A stretch of 57,279 bases of DNA, from contig JAKAEZ010000015.1 in assembly GCA_021819825.1 (NCBI GenBank), positions 1 through 57,279 on the forward strand. The letters run 5' to 3'. Position 1 is the first letter of the stretch. Each line of letters starts with the position of its first letter. The notes under the pieces are model-generated. The model ran no database searches. It saw only the letters and a program-made list of their open reading frames with translations, and was not told the DNA's origin. This DNA comes from Planctomycetota bacterium. Its GTDB lineage: Bacteria; Planctomycetota; Phycisphaerae; WQYP01. A program made the position numbers and the translations under genes. Shown here in pieces: positions 1 to 9,368 of this stretch.

Positions 1-205
1 GCCAGGGGGCTGTGGGCGCGAAGCGAGGAGGATTGTGTATGGGAACATACATTGACGACGAGCGACAAAGCCCACGGCCCCCTGGCCCCCGCCCCGCGGG
101 GTTGGCCGCAAACGCCCCATCTGCGGCCTCGCAGCAGCTCAAGGGGTCTACGGACCCGGTTTTCGCCGCTGCTTCTTGCATCTGGGGCCTTTGCGGCCAA
201 TCAAT
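1..205 (+). ncRNA. Candidate structured RNA (possibly cut by the window edge)
   Basis: Seen in sequence: bases 1-17 pair with 70-86 over 17 continuous pairs, one of them a G-U wobble. Inside lies a hairpin at 35-52 closed by a GGAA (GNRA-type) tetraloop. Bases 102-118 pair with 184-200 with a single C-C mismatch. Inside that arm, 133-138 pair with 168-173, and 144-148 pair with 153-157 around a cUACGg (UNCG-type) loop. GNRA and UNCG loops are strand-specific, so the + strand is the likely transcript. A palindrome CCCCGCGGGG (92-101) joins the two arms. An 83-codon frame crosses the region but has no recognisable protein features, and the pairing explains the sequence better. No known RNA family was recognised. 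It could also be a dispersed repeat, or the 3' part of a longer RNA starting before the window. It ends about 85 bases before the VWA gene. Confidence 0.5.
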
Positions 206-290
206 CCTAATATTTAGGCGTGACAGAGCACTAGCCGCAGCGCTACTGGTCTGCCCTGTCTGATGGTGGCGATGATGGTAAGATGTAAGC

Positions 291-2753
291 ATGCTGGAAT
301 TGCAATATCCATACATGCTTCTGGGCCTATTGATCGTTGTCCCTTTCGGGGTTGCTCTGCTTTTCTTTACTAAATCGCAGACAAAAGTTTGGACACTATA
401 TACCGTGGTACTACCTCTGCTTGCCGCGGTATTCGCGATTCTGGCGGCAACGGGACCGGCGGTACGTTTTGCGTCATCGGCCAAGCGGATCATCGTGGCT
501 CTGGATGATTCGCCGGCGGCGGTTACCGCTCCCTGGCGTAAGGAGCGTTGGCTCCGCGGATTTCTTACAGCGCATTCGCCCCGCGGGGTGCCTATTACCC
601 TTGTGACATTTGCATCACGACCGCATGTCTTGGCAACCCAACTGCTGCCGCAGAATGTGCCGGATTGGCCGATTGCGCGAAATGAGGTATCGCGCCGGCG
701 CGCCTCCACCAAACGCCTGCTGGCATTTTCCGGATCAACACCCGTTTGGATCTTTACCACCGGACTGCTGGACTGGCACGTACCATCGCCAGGGCCTGTG
801 CCGCAAGCGGCTCTCGCGGCTACCGTGATTCCGCCCACATCGACCGATGTCGGCATTACTGGTTTACGGTGGGTATTTGGTGGCGGGCACACTTTGCAGT
901 CGCCGCGATTACAGGTAACGCTGCGATCCACCGGCCCCGGTTTAGTCCGCCTGATGGAAATGTGCGGCTCGGAGGTGCTGGCCCAGTTGCCGGTGCGATT
1001 CCACAATTCGGGGGAAAAGATGGTGCTGCTGCCGCCGCTAGATCGTGATCTTCTTCACGGGCATCAAACCTTCACGGTCAAATTATTGAATCATGATTTG
1101 TGGCCGGGGGATAACAGTGCTGAAATTCTCCTTCCTGAACCAGCCCTGCCGCGGGTACTAATTATTACCCCTAAGCAGTCAGGAAAAACCGGTCAGGTTC
1201 CTGGATGGATTTCCCAGATATTGCCGCCGGGGCAATTTCCGGTTTCGCCGGCTACGCTGGAACGCTATCAGGCTGTGGTACTGGACAATGTCCCGGTTAC
1301 GGATTTGCGGCCGCAGACACAAAAACGCTTGTCGGCTTACGTTACAAACATCGGCGGCGGCCTGTTGATCGCCGGTACACGCAATGCTTTTGGCCCCGGT
1401 GGCTACGGCTTACCCCTGGGGGCGGGTAACATGCCATCGATTCTTGAAACCCTTTCGCCGCTATCCAGCGTGCCGCCCCACCCGCGACCGCTGCATGTCC
1501 TATTTTTGATGGACGTAAGTGGGTCGTTAGGCAACGCGACCGCATCCGGCGTAACGCGATTCGCCCTGGCGGCGCACGCAGTTTGCGCTGCGGTGCAGCT
1601 ACTTAGGCCCAAGGATCACATCACCATCTTATTATTTTCCGGCCAGACTCGAAGCCTCATCACGGGCGAGGTACAAACTGTGCGTCCCGTGCTGGCGAAG
1701 TTACTGGCGAAAATTGTTCCCAATGGCCCCACGCGCCCGAATTCGGCGCTGCCAATATTACGCAGATTGCTGACAAAAAAGGCCCTTCTGATTGTTGTTA
1801 CGGACGGCCGTATACCGCACTTAAACGTACCGGCGTGGAACGACTTATTGGAGCGCCACGCCGTAGAATTCGCCGTGGCTGCCCCGGGCCACAGTAGTCG
1901 TGCAACCGAGCAGCTTATTGCGGCAACCGGGACCGCGCGACTTCCGATGCAACGCTTAAGCCAATGGGGCCGCGTTTTGCGAATGTTGATCCAACGAAGA
2001 ATTCAGGGAACACCCAACAGAGTGGAGATTGCATGGAAGTCCCGGGTGTTCGGCCTTCAGAGCCGAACTAATTTGTGGGACCGCGTTTATCTTAAGCGAC
2101 GAGCGACGCTTGTGGCACACGGTGGGCAATATCCGCTGGCGGCACTTTGGCGGCGCGGTTTGGGGCAAGTGGGGGCGATTTGCTTTTCCGACAATTCCAC
2201 TCCGGCACGTATTCTATATACCTCCTTGCTTAACATGGTCAAGGCTCCGCGTGGCAATCCGGATTTTCATATTACCGCTCAGCGCAGAAATGGCCGCTGG
2301 TTTCTCGCGGTACGCGCCGCCAGCCGAGGGAAATTCCGCAATCAGCTTCACTTAAATGCCACGGCAATACAACAGAACGGAAAACTTCTAATTCTTCCGT
2401 TGCCGCAAATTGCGCCAGGACAGTATGGTGCAGGATTGCCACGACATGTTCACGCTTTTTCCGCCACCGTCTCGCAGTTGGCAAGCCATTCGGCACGGCA
2501 ACGCGAGACCATCATCGGCCGCATCCAGGCACCCGGGCTACCGAATGAATACTTCCCGGCAACGGGCCGGATTAAGCCATGCCCATGGCCTGCGGCAATT
2601 CTAATTCCCGGTAATGCTCCATCCGCAGTGCGTTGGCAACCCATGCAGAGCACTCAAAGTTTTCACTTTGCGGTAGTGCTGTGGATATTAGCGTTGTTGT
2701 CCGCCTTGACGACAATATTTTTTGCCGCCCGGCAGAGCCAAACCGCTTTTTGA
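291..2753 (+). CDS. Membrane-anchored VWA-domain protein with amidotransferase-like domain
   Basis: An 820-residue protein of the BatA-like type common in planctomycetes. The N-terminus has two hydrophobic segments (about residues 7-27 and 36-55), and the C-terminus ends in one more (about 790-812) and a short tail. About residues 290-390 resemble a class I glutamine amidotransferase-like fold (starting PRVLIIT), as is usual in this family. This is followed by a von Willebrand A domain whose MIDAS begins DVSGS near residue 408. The bulk should therefore face the periplasm, held by membrane segments at both ends, with the VWA domain binding a metal and a partner protein. The partner and process are unknown; related proteins in Bat operons are linked to stress tolerance, and no Bat neighbours are seen here. 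The ribosome site before the ATG is weak, so the start is only probable. Confidence 0.8.
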   Translation: MLELQYPYMLLGLLIVVPFGVALLFFTKSQTKVWTLYTVVLPLLAAVFAILAATGPAVRFASSAKRIIVALDDSPAAVTAPWRKERWLRGFLTAHSPRGVPITLVTFASRPHVLATQLLPQNVPDWPIARNEVSRRRASTKRLLAFSGSTPVWIFTTGLLDWHVPSPGPVPQAALAATVIPPTSTDVGITGLRWVFGGGHTLQSPRLQVTLRSTGPGLVRLMEMCGSEVLAQLPVRFHNSGEKMVLLPPLDRDLLHGHQTFTVKLLNHDLWPGDNSAEILLPEPALPRVLIITPKQSGKTGQVPGWISQILPPGQFPVSPATLERYQAVVLDNVPVTDLRPQTQKRLSAYVTNIGGGLLIAGTRNAFGPGGYGLPLGAGNMPSILETLSPLSSVPPHPRPLHVLFLMDVSGSLGNATASGVTRFALAAHAVCAAVQLLRPKDHITILLFSGQTRSLITGEVQTVRPVLAKLLAKIVPNGPTRPNSALPILRRLLTKKALLIVVTDGRIPHLNVPAWNDLLERHAVEFAVAAPGHSSRATEQLIAATGTARLPMQRLSQWGRVLRMLIQRRIQGTPNRVEIAWKSRVFGLQSRTNLWDRVYLKRRATLVAHGGQYPLAALWRRGLGQVGAICFSDNSTPARILYTSLLNMVKAPRGNPDFHITAQRRNGRWFLAVRAASRGKFRNQLHLNATAIQQNGKLLILPLPQIAPGQYGAGLPRHVHAFSATVSQLASHSARQRETIIGRIQAPGLPNEYFPATGRIKPCPWPAAILIPGNAPSAVRWQPMQSTQSFHFAVVLWILALLSALTTIFFAARQSQTAF

Positions 2754-3089
2754 AGCATAACTGTAGATATTTTCCTTTATGGCCTGTCGCGTGAAACCGC
2801 GACGCTTCCGCGTGGGGCCGGGCTATGCGGTTATCTGAAAGTGCGTTTGCCGCATTGGGGTATGGATTGTTGCCGGGACGGCGTTCCGCATCGAACCGCG
2901 ACGCTTCCGCGTCGGGCTAAGGGGCGGCTTTCGTGCCGGTATTGGGCGTGTGCTACCAGGTTAATTTGGCAGCGTTGAGCTGACCGCGAAATGCGGACTG
3001 CCACACGGCACGCTCCGAGCCATCGCGATTAGCTGGGCACATGCCTCGTTCGTGAGTTGGCCGCGCCAATTCTCTGACCCGGCAAAAGG
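2754..3089. repeat. Gene-free convergent region with hairpin repeats
   Basis: This 336-base gap between two convergent genes holds no credible ORF. It carries a hairpin, CGACGC-TTCC-GCGTCG, at about 2899-2914 within a unit spanning 2877-2919. A shorter related copy (AACCGCGACGCTTCCGCGT) lies at 2794-2812. A second unit at 2968-2995 (beginning GGCAGCGTTGAG) contains CCGC-gaaat-GCGG. Diverged copies of both units occur at 54583-54625 and 54480-54507, also between convergent genes. On the minus strand the first hairpin would have a GGAA (GNRA-type) loop. A REP-like element, or a terminator shared by both flanking genes, are the likely readings. Confidence 0.55.
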
Positions 3090-3878
3090 TTATCCATGAT
3101 GATGGGACATAATATCAAGGCCTACCACCATCAGATCGTAGCCGGCGTGTGTAGCGACATCAATACCGAAGCCGCGGAAAATAAAAATCCCGGCAAAATA
3201 GATGCCGGCAATGGTTCGGATGACAAAGGCCCCCCAGGTTGGCTGCTCATTTCCCAGAAAATGATAGAGTGAAAATAAAACTGCCGATGCAATAATAATG
3301 ACGGGAATGGCTTTTGCCACCGAAAGCCCGAACAAGTCGACAAGAATTATATTTAACACCGTGATTAAAACCAGGCGAAACAGTAGTTCTTCATATATTC
3401 CCGCGCCAATGGACAAGACAACCTGAGATTGCCAGGAGAGTCGGGTCATGGCGTGTTCCACGGGATGCGTAAGCGCCTGCATGGCGACACCGTGCGCCAC
3501 GGCTACAAACAAAATGACCAGCGCTACCGCCCAGAGGAAGCTTTCCGCCGCCATGGCCACATAAAGCCCCGGCTCAAATTTTAACGGATCCTTACGGGCG
3601 ACATGCCAGCCCAGCAGAATAGCCGCCACGGCCAGGGGCGGCAAATAATTTCCCACCGCTCCAAACAGAGAGAAGAAATTCAGCATCAGTTCAAAGGCGA
3701 TAATATTATGGGATTGGCTGTGCGCCGGACTCCATGGGTGCAGCACCGCCCCAATCTGATAGATAACCAGCAGCGGCGCAATAAAAATAAGGCATTGCAG
3801 GGGCCGATGGCTGCGGTCGAAATATCCTTCACCGGAGCCAAATCGCAACCACTGCGGTTCCTTTCTTGCTTTGCTCAT
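3090..3878 (-). CDS. CPBP-family intramembrane metalloprotease (CAAX protease/Abi type)
   Basis: A 262-residue membrane protein with several hydrophobic segments. It has the three motifs of the CPBP (Abi) glutamic-type intramembrane proteases: EELLFR at residues 163-168, a LYHFL motif with His206, and HAGYD at 244-248. The conserved Glu, His and Asp residues form the active site in this family. Bacterial members process membrane peptides or proteins, and some act in immunity to bacteriocins; the substrate here cannot be told. It is the last gene of a minus-strand run with the aldo/keto reductase (98-base gap) and the MFS-acyltransferase. A GAGG sequence lies about 9 bases before the ATG. Confidence 0.85.
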   Translation of the reverse strand: MSKARKEPQWLRFGSGEGYFDRSHRPLQCLIFIAPLLVIYQIGAVLHPWSPAHSQSHNIIAFELMLNFFSLFGAVGNYLPPLAVAAILLGWHVARKDPLKFEPGLYVAMAAESFLWAVALVILFVAVAHGVAMQALTHPVEHAMTRLSWQSQVVLSIGAGIYEELLFRLVLITVLNIILVDLFGLSVAKAIPVIIIASAVLFSLYHFLGNEQPTWGAFVIRTIAGIYFAGIFIFRGFGIDVATHAGYDLMVVGLDIMSHHHG

Positions 3879-3976
3879 ACCAAAACGCCTCGGACCAAAC
3901 CGGGCGAATCATATACGCCTGCGGCGGTTAGTGTAAATCAATGTCGGGGAAAATCCTTTTGCGCTGTGTAAAATTA

Positions 3977-4957
3977 TTATTCAAATGCCGCACGGACTTG
4001 CCGCAATTCCTCGTCGGTAAGTTCAAACGTCATTGCCGCGGCATTGTGGCTTGCCTGCTGTGGATTGCGGGCACCTACAATCGCGGCCGTCAGTCCCGGC
4101 TGCCGGATGGTCCAGTTAATCGAGATCTGCGCAAAACTTTTGCCATATTTGTCGGCAATCGGCCTGATTTTTTCCAGGGAGGCGAGCACTTTTTTACGCG
4201 TCTGCGCCTCAAATAATTTATGCTTGGAGCGATGATCCCCGATGGGAAACGTTCGATCCGGGGTAACGGTCCCGGTAAGTAGGCCGCGCTCCAGAGGCGA
4301 ATAGGCCAGCACCGCGATCTCGTGTTCCCGGCAAAACGGAAGAATGTCCTTTTCAATATCCCGCCGCAGCAGGCTGTAGGGCGGTTGCACACTGGCCAAC
4401 GTGCCCGCAGCCACCTTTGTCAAAAGGTCGATATTGAAATTGCTTACGCCCACAGCCCTAATTTTACCCGCACGCCGCAACGCGTCCATTGCTGCGAGAG
4501 ATTGCTCAATGGGAGTCGAAGCATCCGGCCAGTGTATCTGGTAAAGGTCGATGTAGGACGTACCCAATCTTTTGAGGCTCTCTTCACATTCATAAATGAT
4601 ACTCTCCGGCTTGGAATTGCTGCGAATGGTAATGGGCTGACCGTTGCGATCCACCGTTTCCGTGGGGTTGGAACCCTGCTGTGCTGGATCATCCCACCGT
4701 CGCCCGCATTTCGTGGCCAGCACGACCCGATCCCGCGGAATATCTCTTATCGCTTTTCCAACCAGCTCTTCGCTGTAGCCCTGCGCATATATGGCTGCCG
4801 TATCAATGCAGTTAATACCCGAATCCAGAGCCGTTCGAACAGCGCTAATGGCCTGCTGTTCATCGCTGCCGCCCCACATCCAACCCCCGATCGCCCAAGT
4901 GCCTAAGATCAGAGGTGTGATGTTAATTCCTGATTTTCCAAGTGGACGTAAATTCAT
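3977..4957 (-). CDS. Aldo/keto reductase
   Basis: A 326-residue cytoplasmic (beta/alpha)8 oxidoreductase that should reduce aldehydes or ketones with NADPH. The catalytic tetrad of the superfamily is visible: Asp52 and Tyr57 (IDTAAIY), Lys83 (ATKCG) and His142 (YQIHWPD). The N-terminus MNLRPLGKSG and the WAIGG loop fit the AKR11/YajO-like branch. Length is normal for the family. It lies 57 bases after the MFS-acyltransferase gene and 98 bases before the CPBP gene, all on the same strand, so co-transcription is likely. A GGAACG ribosome-binding site precedes the ATG. The substrate cannot be inferred from the neighbours. Confidence 0.9.
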   Translation of the reverse strand: MNLRPLGKSGINITPLILGTWAIGGWMWGGSDEQQAISAVRTALDSGINCIDTAAIYAQGYSEELVGKAIRDIPRDRVVLATKCGRRWDDPAQQGSNPTETVDRNGQPITIRSNSKPESIIYECEESLKRLGTSYIDLYQIHWPDASTPIEQSLAAMDALRRAGKIRAVGVSNFNIDLLTKVAAGTLASVQPPYSLLRRDIEKDILPFCREHEIAVLAYSPLERGLLTGTVTPDRTFPIGDHRSKHKLFEAQTRKKVLASLEKIRPIADKYGKSFAQISINWTIRQPGLTAAIVGARNPQQASHNAAAMTFELTDEELRQVRAAFE

Positions 4958-5014
4958 TATCGTTCCAATCTTTAGCTTCTTAAATGGTACGGCATTTTCA
5001 GCCCCTGATGTCTG

Positions 5015-6976
5015 TTATCGCTCGCCTTTGATCATCGATTGGGCCAGCGCCGCATCGGCCCGGTCTTTCAGTCTGGCAATCGCTTCCATAATTTGTCGTG
5101 TAATGTCGGCCAACAAAGCGGGATTTTCGCGTGGCTCGGCCAAACCGCTAAAAACAAGTGGAGCGCCATAAAACACCCGGACTTTCGCCGAACGCAACCA
5201 ATCTTTTTTACCACTCTCATGCGGCCGTGTACCGGTAATATATACCGGAATGACGGGAGCACCAGTGCGCAAGGCCAGGATCGCCGCCCCATTGTGCCCG
5301 CTAGGCAAGCTATTGCCGTCGCCCATGGTTCCTTCAGGGAATATTCCAACTACATGCCCCTGTTTTAACTGCTGCATTGCCGCATCAATGCCCGTGCTTT
5401 CCCGTTCAGACAGATCAACGGGGATAAAGCCTAAGGCGGAAAAAAAGTTTTTCAGTATCGGCAAATTGTACGTTTCCCGCGCAATGAGAAACCGCACCAG
5501 ACGTCGCCGACTTCCAATCCCCACGGCCAGCGGATCCAATGAACTGTTATGATTCGCCGCGACGATGGCCGGTCCGGTTACCGGAATGCGGCACGCATTG
5601 CCCCGCCGCCACCTATGAAACAATTCCATGTAAACCGCAGCCAGTCGCCGCGCGATCGCCGAGCCAACCGGAAGTGGCTGCCGACGGTAATAAATGATCA
5701 GCAGCCCAACGCCCAGTATGGCGATTACCACGCCAGTGCCAATAATGATATTCATGATATAGGAATCGACATTTCTCCAGAATGCAATGGGCACGGTAGG
5801 CACAAGCAAACCGAAAGTTGTAATCAAATCTCGCGCCCCCATGACTCGTCCGCGGATGTAATCCGGTACCACGCGCTGCAGCAGGGTATCAACTGTGATG
5901 AACATGATAGCCCCGAACATCGCCGCGACGGTCAGCCAGACCAGAAATGTTTCCCAATGAGCGGCCCAAGCCGCCATCAGCAGTCCAACGCCGATCGCTA
6001 CGGTAGACCAGCCAATTCCAATTTCTTTCGGAATTCCATTGCGTGCTCTACTGACCAAGGCTGCCCCGACAATCATGCCGATCCCGGCAACGCCTAGAAA
6101 ATAGGCAAAATCGCTATTGGAGAGCCCAAAGCGCGCCGTAACAATGGCGGGCATACAGTTGAGTATCACTGCGCTGGCGGTAGTAAACGCCAATTCCAGC
6201 AAAATAGCCTGAAGCGGATGTTTGTGGACTTTGAGATAGCCCAAAGCTGTTTTTAGTTCCTTAAGGAGACTGTTGTGTTTACCACCACGCACTGGTTCAG
6301 GCCGATCCATCCCCGGGCGCATACGCATTGAAAATACCGCTAACGCCGACAGGCAGTATGTGCCGGCATCGACGTACATGGCTATTTCCAGCCCGAATTT
6401 CAGCAATAATCCACCAAGGATAAAGCCCAAAAGTGTGGAAATAGTCCCGGCAACCGAAAGAAAAGAATTGGCCTGCAATAGCTCCTTTGGATGCACCAGA
6501 TTCGGCACAATGGCGGCGCGGGCCGGCGAAAACATTTCTCCAAAACAGGAAAGAATAATCTCTGATCCAAAAAGCATGACCAGAAGTGCCGGCGTGGAAA
6601 GCGAGCTATGATATGCCGCTACCAGCAGCACGGTTCGGGCGATAATGACAATGATACTGCGCACCAGATCGCAGGAAATCATGACCCACCGGCGCGGCAA
6701 CCGATCGGAAATTGCCCCACCCAGGGGTGCCAGAAGTAAAAACGGTAAAAACATGGCTAAGTTAAGCTGCGCCGCGTGCTGTGCGGATTCCACATGGCGT
6801 TTGAGCACCACGTAGCAAAGCAGTTCCAGCATCACGAGGAAATGTACCCGATCTCCGATGACGGAAACCACGTAGCCACTCATTAATAGAAAGAAATTAC
6901 GGTTGCGCAGCAGGGGCGGAAATTCCTGCAGCAGCGGTGTATCCGCCGAGATACTTTGAACTGCGTTTTGCGACAT
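5015..6976 (-). CDS. MFS transporter fused to a PlsC-type acyltransferase
   Basis: A 653-residue two-domain membrane protein. About residues 15-415 are a 12-segment major facilitator domain, including the loop LSDRLPRR-type motif (here ISDRLPRRWVM). About residues 440-640 are a 1-acylglycerol-phosphate acyltransferase domain with the HX4D motif (NHNSSLD, His476 and Asp481) and the FPEGT motif. The arrangement resembles LplT-Aas systems that flip and re-acylate lysophospholipids, but the acyl-ACP synthetase domain of Aas is missing. The likely role is lysophospholipid import across the inner membrane coupled to re-acylation; this is inference. The start was set at the second Met (MSQNAVQ), because GGAGAGG lies just before it. 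An ATG 33 bases upstream is less well placed. Confidence 0.85.
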   Translation of the reverse strand: MSQNAVQSISADTPLLQEFPPLLRNRNFFLLMSGYVVSVIGDRVHFLVMLELLCYVVLKRHVESAQHAAQLNLAMFLPFLLLAPLGGAISDRLPRRWVMISCDLVRSIIVIIARTVLLVAAYHSSLSTPALLVMLFGSEIILSCFGEMFSPARAAIVPNLVHPKELLQANSFLSVAGTISTLLGFILGGLLLKFGLEIAMYVDAGTYCLSALAVFSMRMRPGMDRPEPVRGGKHNSLLKELKTALGYLKVHKHPLQAILLELAFTTASAVILNCMPAIVTARFGLSNSDFAYFLGVAGIGMIVGAALVSRARNGIPKEIGIGWSTVAIGVGLLMAAWAAHWETFLVWLTVAAMFGAIMFITVDTLLQRVVPDYIRGRVMGARDLITTFGLLVPTVPIAFWRNVDSYIMNIIIGTGVVIAILGVGLLIIYYRRQPLPVGSAIARRLAAVYMELFHRWRRGNACRIPVTGPAIVAANHNSSLDPLAVGIGSRRRLVRFLIARETYNLPILKNFFSALGFIPVDLSERESTGIDAAMQQLKQGHVVGIFPEGTMGDGNSLPSGHNGAAILALRTGAPVIPVYITGTRPHESGKKDWLRSAKVRVFYGAPLVFSGLAEPRENPALLADITRQIMEAIARLKDRADAALAQSMIKGER

Positions 6977-7009
6977 TACCTCTCCGCGCTTGCAGGAAAA
7001 CGCCTGCAC

Positions 7010-7422
7010 TGCACATTATCAATTCCTGATTGTGGACTCTACCGCCCGCCGGTGCAAGGCCACCGCCATAGTTAGCCAAACGCACCGCAGCCATAGATGA
7101 TGCGGGCAAAAGCAAATTATGACAAATATACGAGCGATATCTGTCCAGAAAGTGATGTGGTTCATGCCAATGCCAAGCTCCCATTCGTCGCGACCGCCGG
7201 CATGTCGTTGGGTGTTGTCGGGAGCAAATTGGCGGTAAATATGTAATAGGTTATCCTCCATCGTGATAAAAGCACTGAGAGGTTGCGGAACCCCGTCAGT
7301 TCGAGATAAGTCGGCCGTTGCGGAGTTTTAACCCCCATCGCGGCATGTGGCCGGAAATATTTCGGTTCCTCCATGCGCGAATCTCCGTGGTATCAGTGGC
7401 CGCACAATCGGGTAAAAATCTG
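7010..7422 (-). other. Gene-free stretch with a weak transposase-like fragment
   Basis: There is no convincing gene in these 413 bases. On the minus strand, at about 7300-7374, a reading frame reads FRPHAAMGVKTPQ, which resembles the (RPHxALGxKTP) end of IS3-type transposases. A stop codon sits 18 bases before its Met, and the frame continues without likeness to a known protein. It may be a decayed insertion-sequence end or chance. No terminal inverted repeats were found. Confidence 0.2.
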
Positions 7423-9225
7423 TCAGCTTAACCGTCGATGAGCTGACAGTAGATCGGTCCGGGTAATCACGCCGATTACGTGAGCCGGATTCTCAGTTTC
7501 GGTAACGATCAGGTGGCCTATGTTATAGCGCGACATAAGATCATCCGCCAGCCGCAACGGGCTATCCGGCTCAATAATCACGGCTTGGCGTTTGATTAAA
7601 TCCCGCACCCGCTGTGCGGGATTCACGCGCGTGTCGAGAATTTCACGGTAAGACAGCACGCCGATGAGTTTTTTATTGTCGTCGATAATAGGAAATTCGT
7701 GGTGCTGCAATACAGACCATTTCGCATAAATAATCTCGCGCGTTTCCGCCACAGTTTTTGAGGCGTCAAGGCATACAGCCTGCCGGGTATAAGCATCGCG
7801 CACGAAAAGACGGTCCAGAAAATCGGTGGAATATTCCGTCTGAACGCGGATGCCCCGGCGGGCGATTTTTTCGGTCATGATGGTATCACGCATCAGCAGG
7901 CAGGAGACCAGAAACGCCGTGGTGCAACCGGCCAGCAACGGGAGCAATCCGTGCGGTTGCATGGTGGTTTCAAAAGCAAAAACGATGGAGGTAAGCAAAG
8001 CCCTGGACGCACCGGTGAACAAGGCGGCCATACCTACTAAGGCGGCCACACGGACATCCACGCCCGCATCAGGAAATAGATGCGTCGCCGCCATGCCCAA
8101 CAACAGCCCCAGAGCACTGCCCAGCGTGAACAACGGTGCCAAGGTACCGCCTGACGTGCCACTGCCCAAGGCCACGGTCCAAGAAATCCATTTCAGAATT
8201 AAAAGCATCAGAATCGCTTTGAGAGCCATGCCACCGGTCAGCAGGTGCGAGATATTGTCATATCCCACACCCATGGTGTGATTATCAAAGTATCCGCAAA
8301 TACCCACAACGACGGCACCCATCGCGGGCCACCACATCCAATGGACGTGGCTATATTTCTCAAAGCCATCTTCCACCAGATACAACAGTCGCGTGACGCC
8401 GGCCGCGGCCACACCGGCAAATAAACCAATGATCGCATAAATCACCAGCGACCCGTGTTCCGCCGGGCCTACATTGGGCATCGCAAAAATGGGTTTATCA
8501 CCCATAAATATAATCCGCAAACCCGCGGCGGTGGCACTGGCTAAAGCCACGGGCACCAAGGATCGTGCGCGAAATTCAAATAACAGCAATTCCACCGCCA
8601 GCAGAACGGCCGATACCGGGGACCCGAATGTTGCCGCCATGCCCGCAGCCGCACCGGCAGAAAGCAGAATTTTGCGTTCATCGGCTGTGGTATGCAGAAT
8701 CTGCCCCACCAGCGATCCAAAGGCCCCGCCGGTTGCAATAATAGGTCCCTCGGCACCGAACGGTCCGCCGGTTCCAATGCTGATGGCGGCAGAAAGAGGT
8801 TTTAACAAGGTGATGCGCTTGGGAATGCGGCTTTGATTGGTCAGAATGGTTTCCATGGCTTCGGGAATGCCATGGCCGCGGATACCGGCGTGACCGAAAC
8901 GCGCCATAAATCCCACCACGATGGCACCGGCAATCGGTACGGCGATAATCCAAATTCCCAGGTGGGCGGATGTCGGGTCAGCGAAGGAGAAGGAGAACCG
9001 CCCATAAAAGCAAAGATTGGTCAGCAGGCCGATCAAACGCAATAACGCGATGGCAGCCATGGCAGCCACAGCCCCGATCAGGATTGCCAACCCCGCCAGC
9101 CGCCACACTTCGCGCCCGAAAAGCGTGGCGTGGGCGGTCATTTGTTCATATTCCATAACCGGGCCAAGCGAGGGTGATACCCCGACACCTTCGGTGGTAG
9201 ACCCACGATTTTCTGGTGATTTCAC
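7423..9225 (-). CDS. ClC-family chloride channel/antiporter with CBS domains
   Basis: About 600 residues in two parts. Residues 35-450 form the ClC membrane domain with the ion-path motifs GHGIPEA (usual GSGIP), GAEGP (usual GREGP, gating Glu kept), and GSGTSGGTLAPLF. About residues 465-598 form two CBS domains, which bind nucleotides and regulate the transporter. The protein should move chloride across the inner membrane, either as a channel or as a Cl-/H+ exchanger; the retained Glu in GAEGP is compatible with an exchanger. The start is uncertain. The frame opens at a TTG (9246), while CGGAGG lies 11 bases before the GTG at 9225 chosen here; an ATG at about residue 24 is also possible. It lies 143 bases after nusB. 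Confidence 0.88.
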   Translation of the reverse strand: MKSPENRGSTTEGVGVSPSLGPVMEYEQMTAHATLFGREVWRLAGLAILIGAVAAMAAIALLRLIGLLTNLCFYGRFSFSFADPTSAHLGIWIIAVPIAGAIVVGFMARFGHAGIRGHGIPEAMETILTNQSRIPKRITLLKPLSAAISIGTGGPFGAEGPIIATGGAFGSLVGQILHTTADERKILLSAGAAAGMAATFGSPVSAVLLAVELLLFEFRARSLVPVALASATAAGLRIIFMGDKPIFAMPNVGPAEHGSLVIYAIIGLFAGVAAAGVTRLLYLVEDGFEKYSHVHWMWWPAMGAVVVGICGYFDNHTMGVGYDNISHLLTGGMALKAILMLLILKWISWTVALGSGTSGGTLAPLFTLGSALGLLLGMAATHLFPDAGVDVRVAALVGMAALFTGASRALLTSIVFAFETTMQPHGLLPLLAGCTTAFLVSCLLMRDTIMTEKIARRGIRVQTEYSTDFLDRLFVRDAYTRQAVCLDASKTVAETREIIYAKWSVLQHHEFPIIDDNKKLIGVLSYREILDTRVNPAQRVRDLIKRQAVIIEPDSPLRLADDLMSRYNIGHLIVTETENPAHVIGVITRTDLLSAHRRLS

Positions 9226-9368
9226 AGCTTGAAATACCTCCGACAAATATTACATTCACACGGTACTTTCACCGTCTCATGCCGCTGGAAAATGCCTCCT
9301 ATTTTCCGGCGGCACTGGCGTGCATAGGCCCGTGCTCCATCCTGCCGGGACGTTTAAAAACGGCCCGA

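Noticed and set aside
12-263. 83-codon ORF at the left edge
   Set aside because: No signal, domain or clear ribosome-binding context for a protein; the bases are explained by long paired arms, and other frames are open too.
4322-4906. 194-codon plus-strand ORF
   Set aside because: Antisense shadow of the aldo/keto reductase, whose catalytic motifs are intact.
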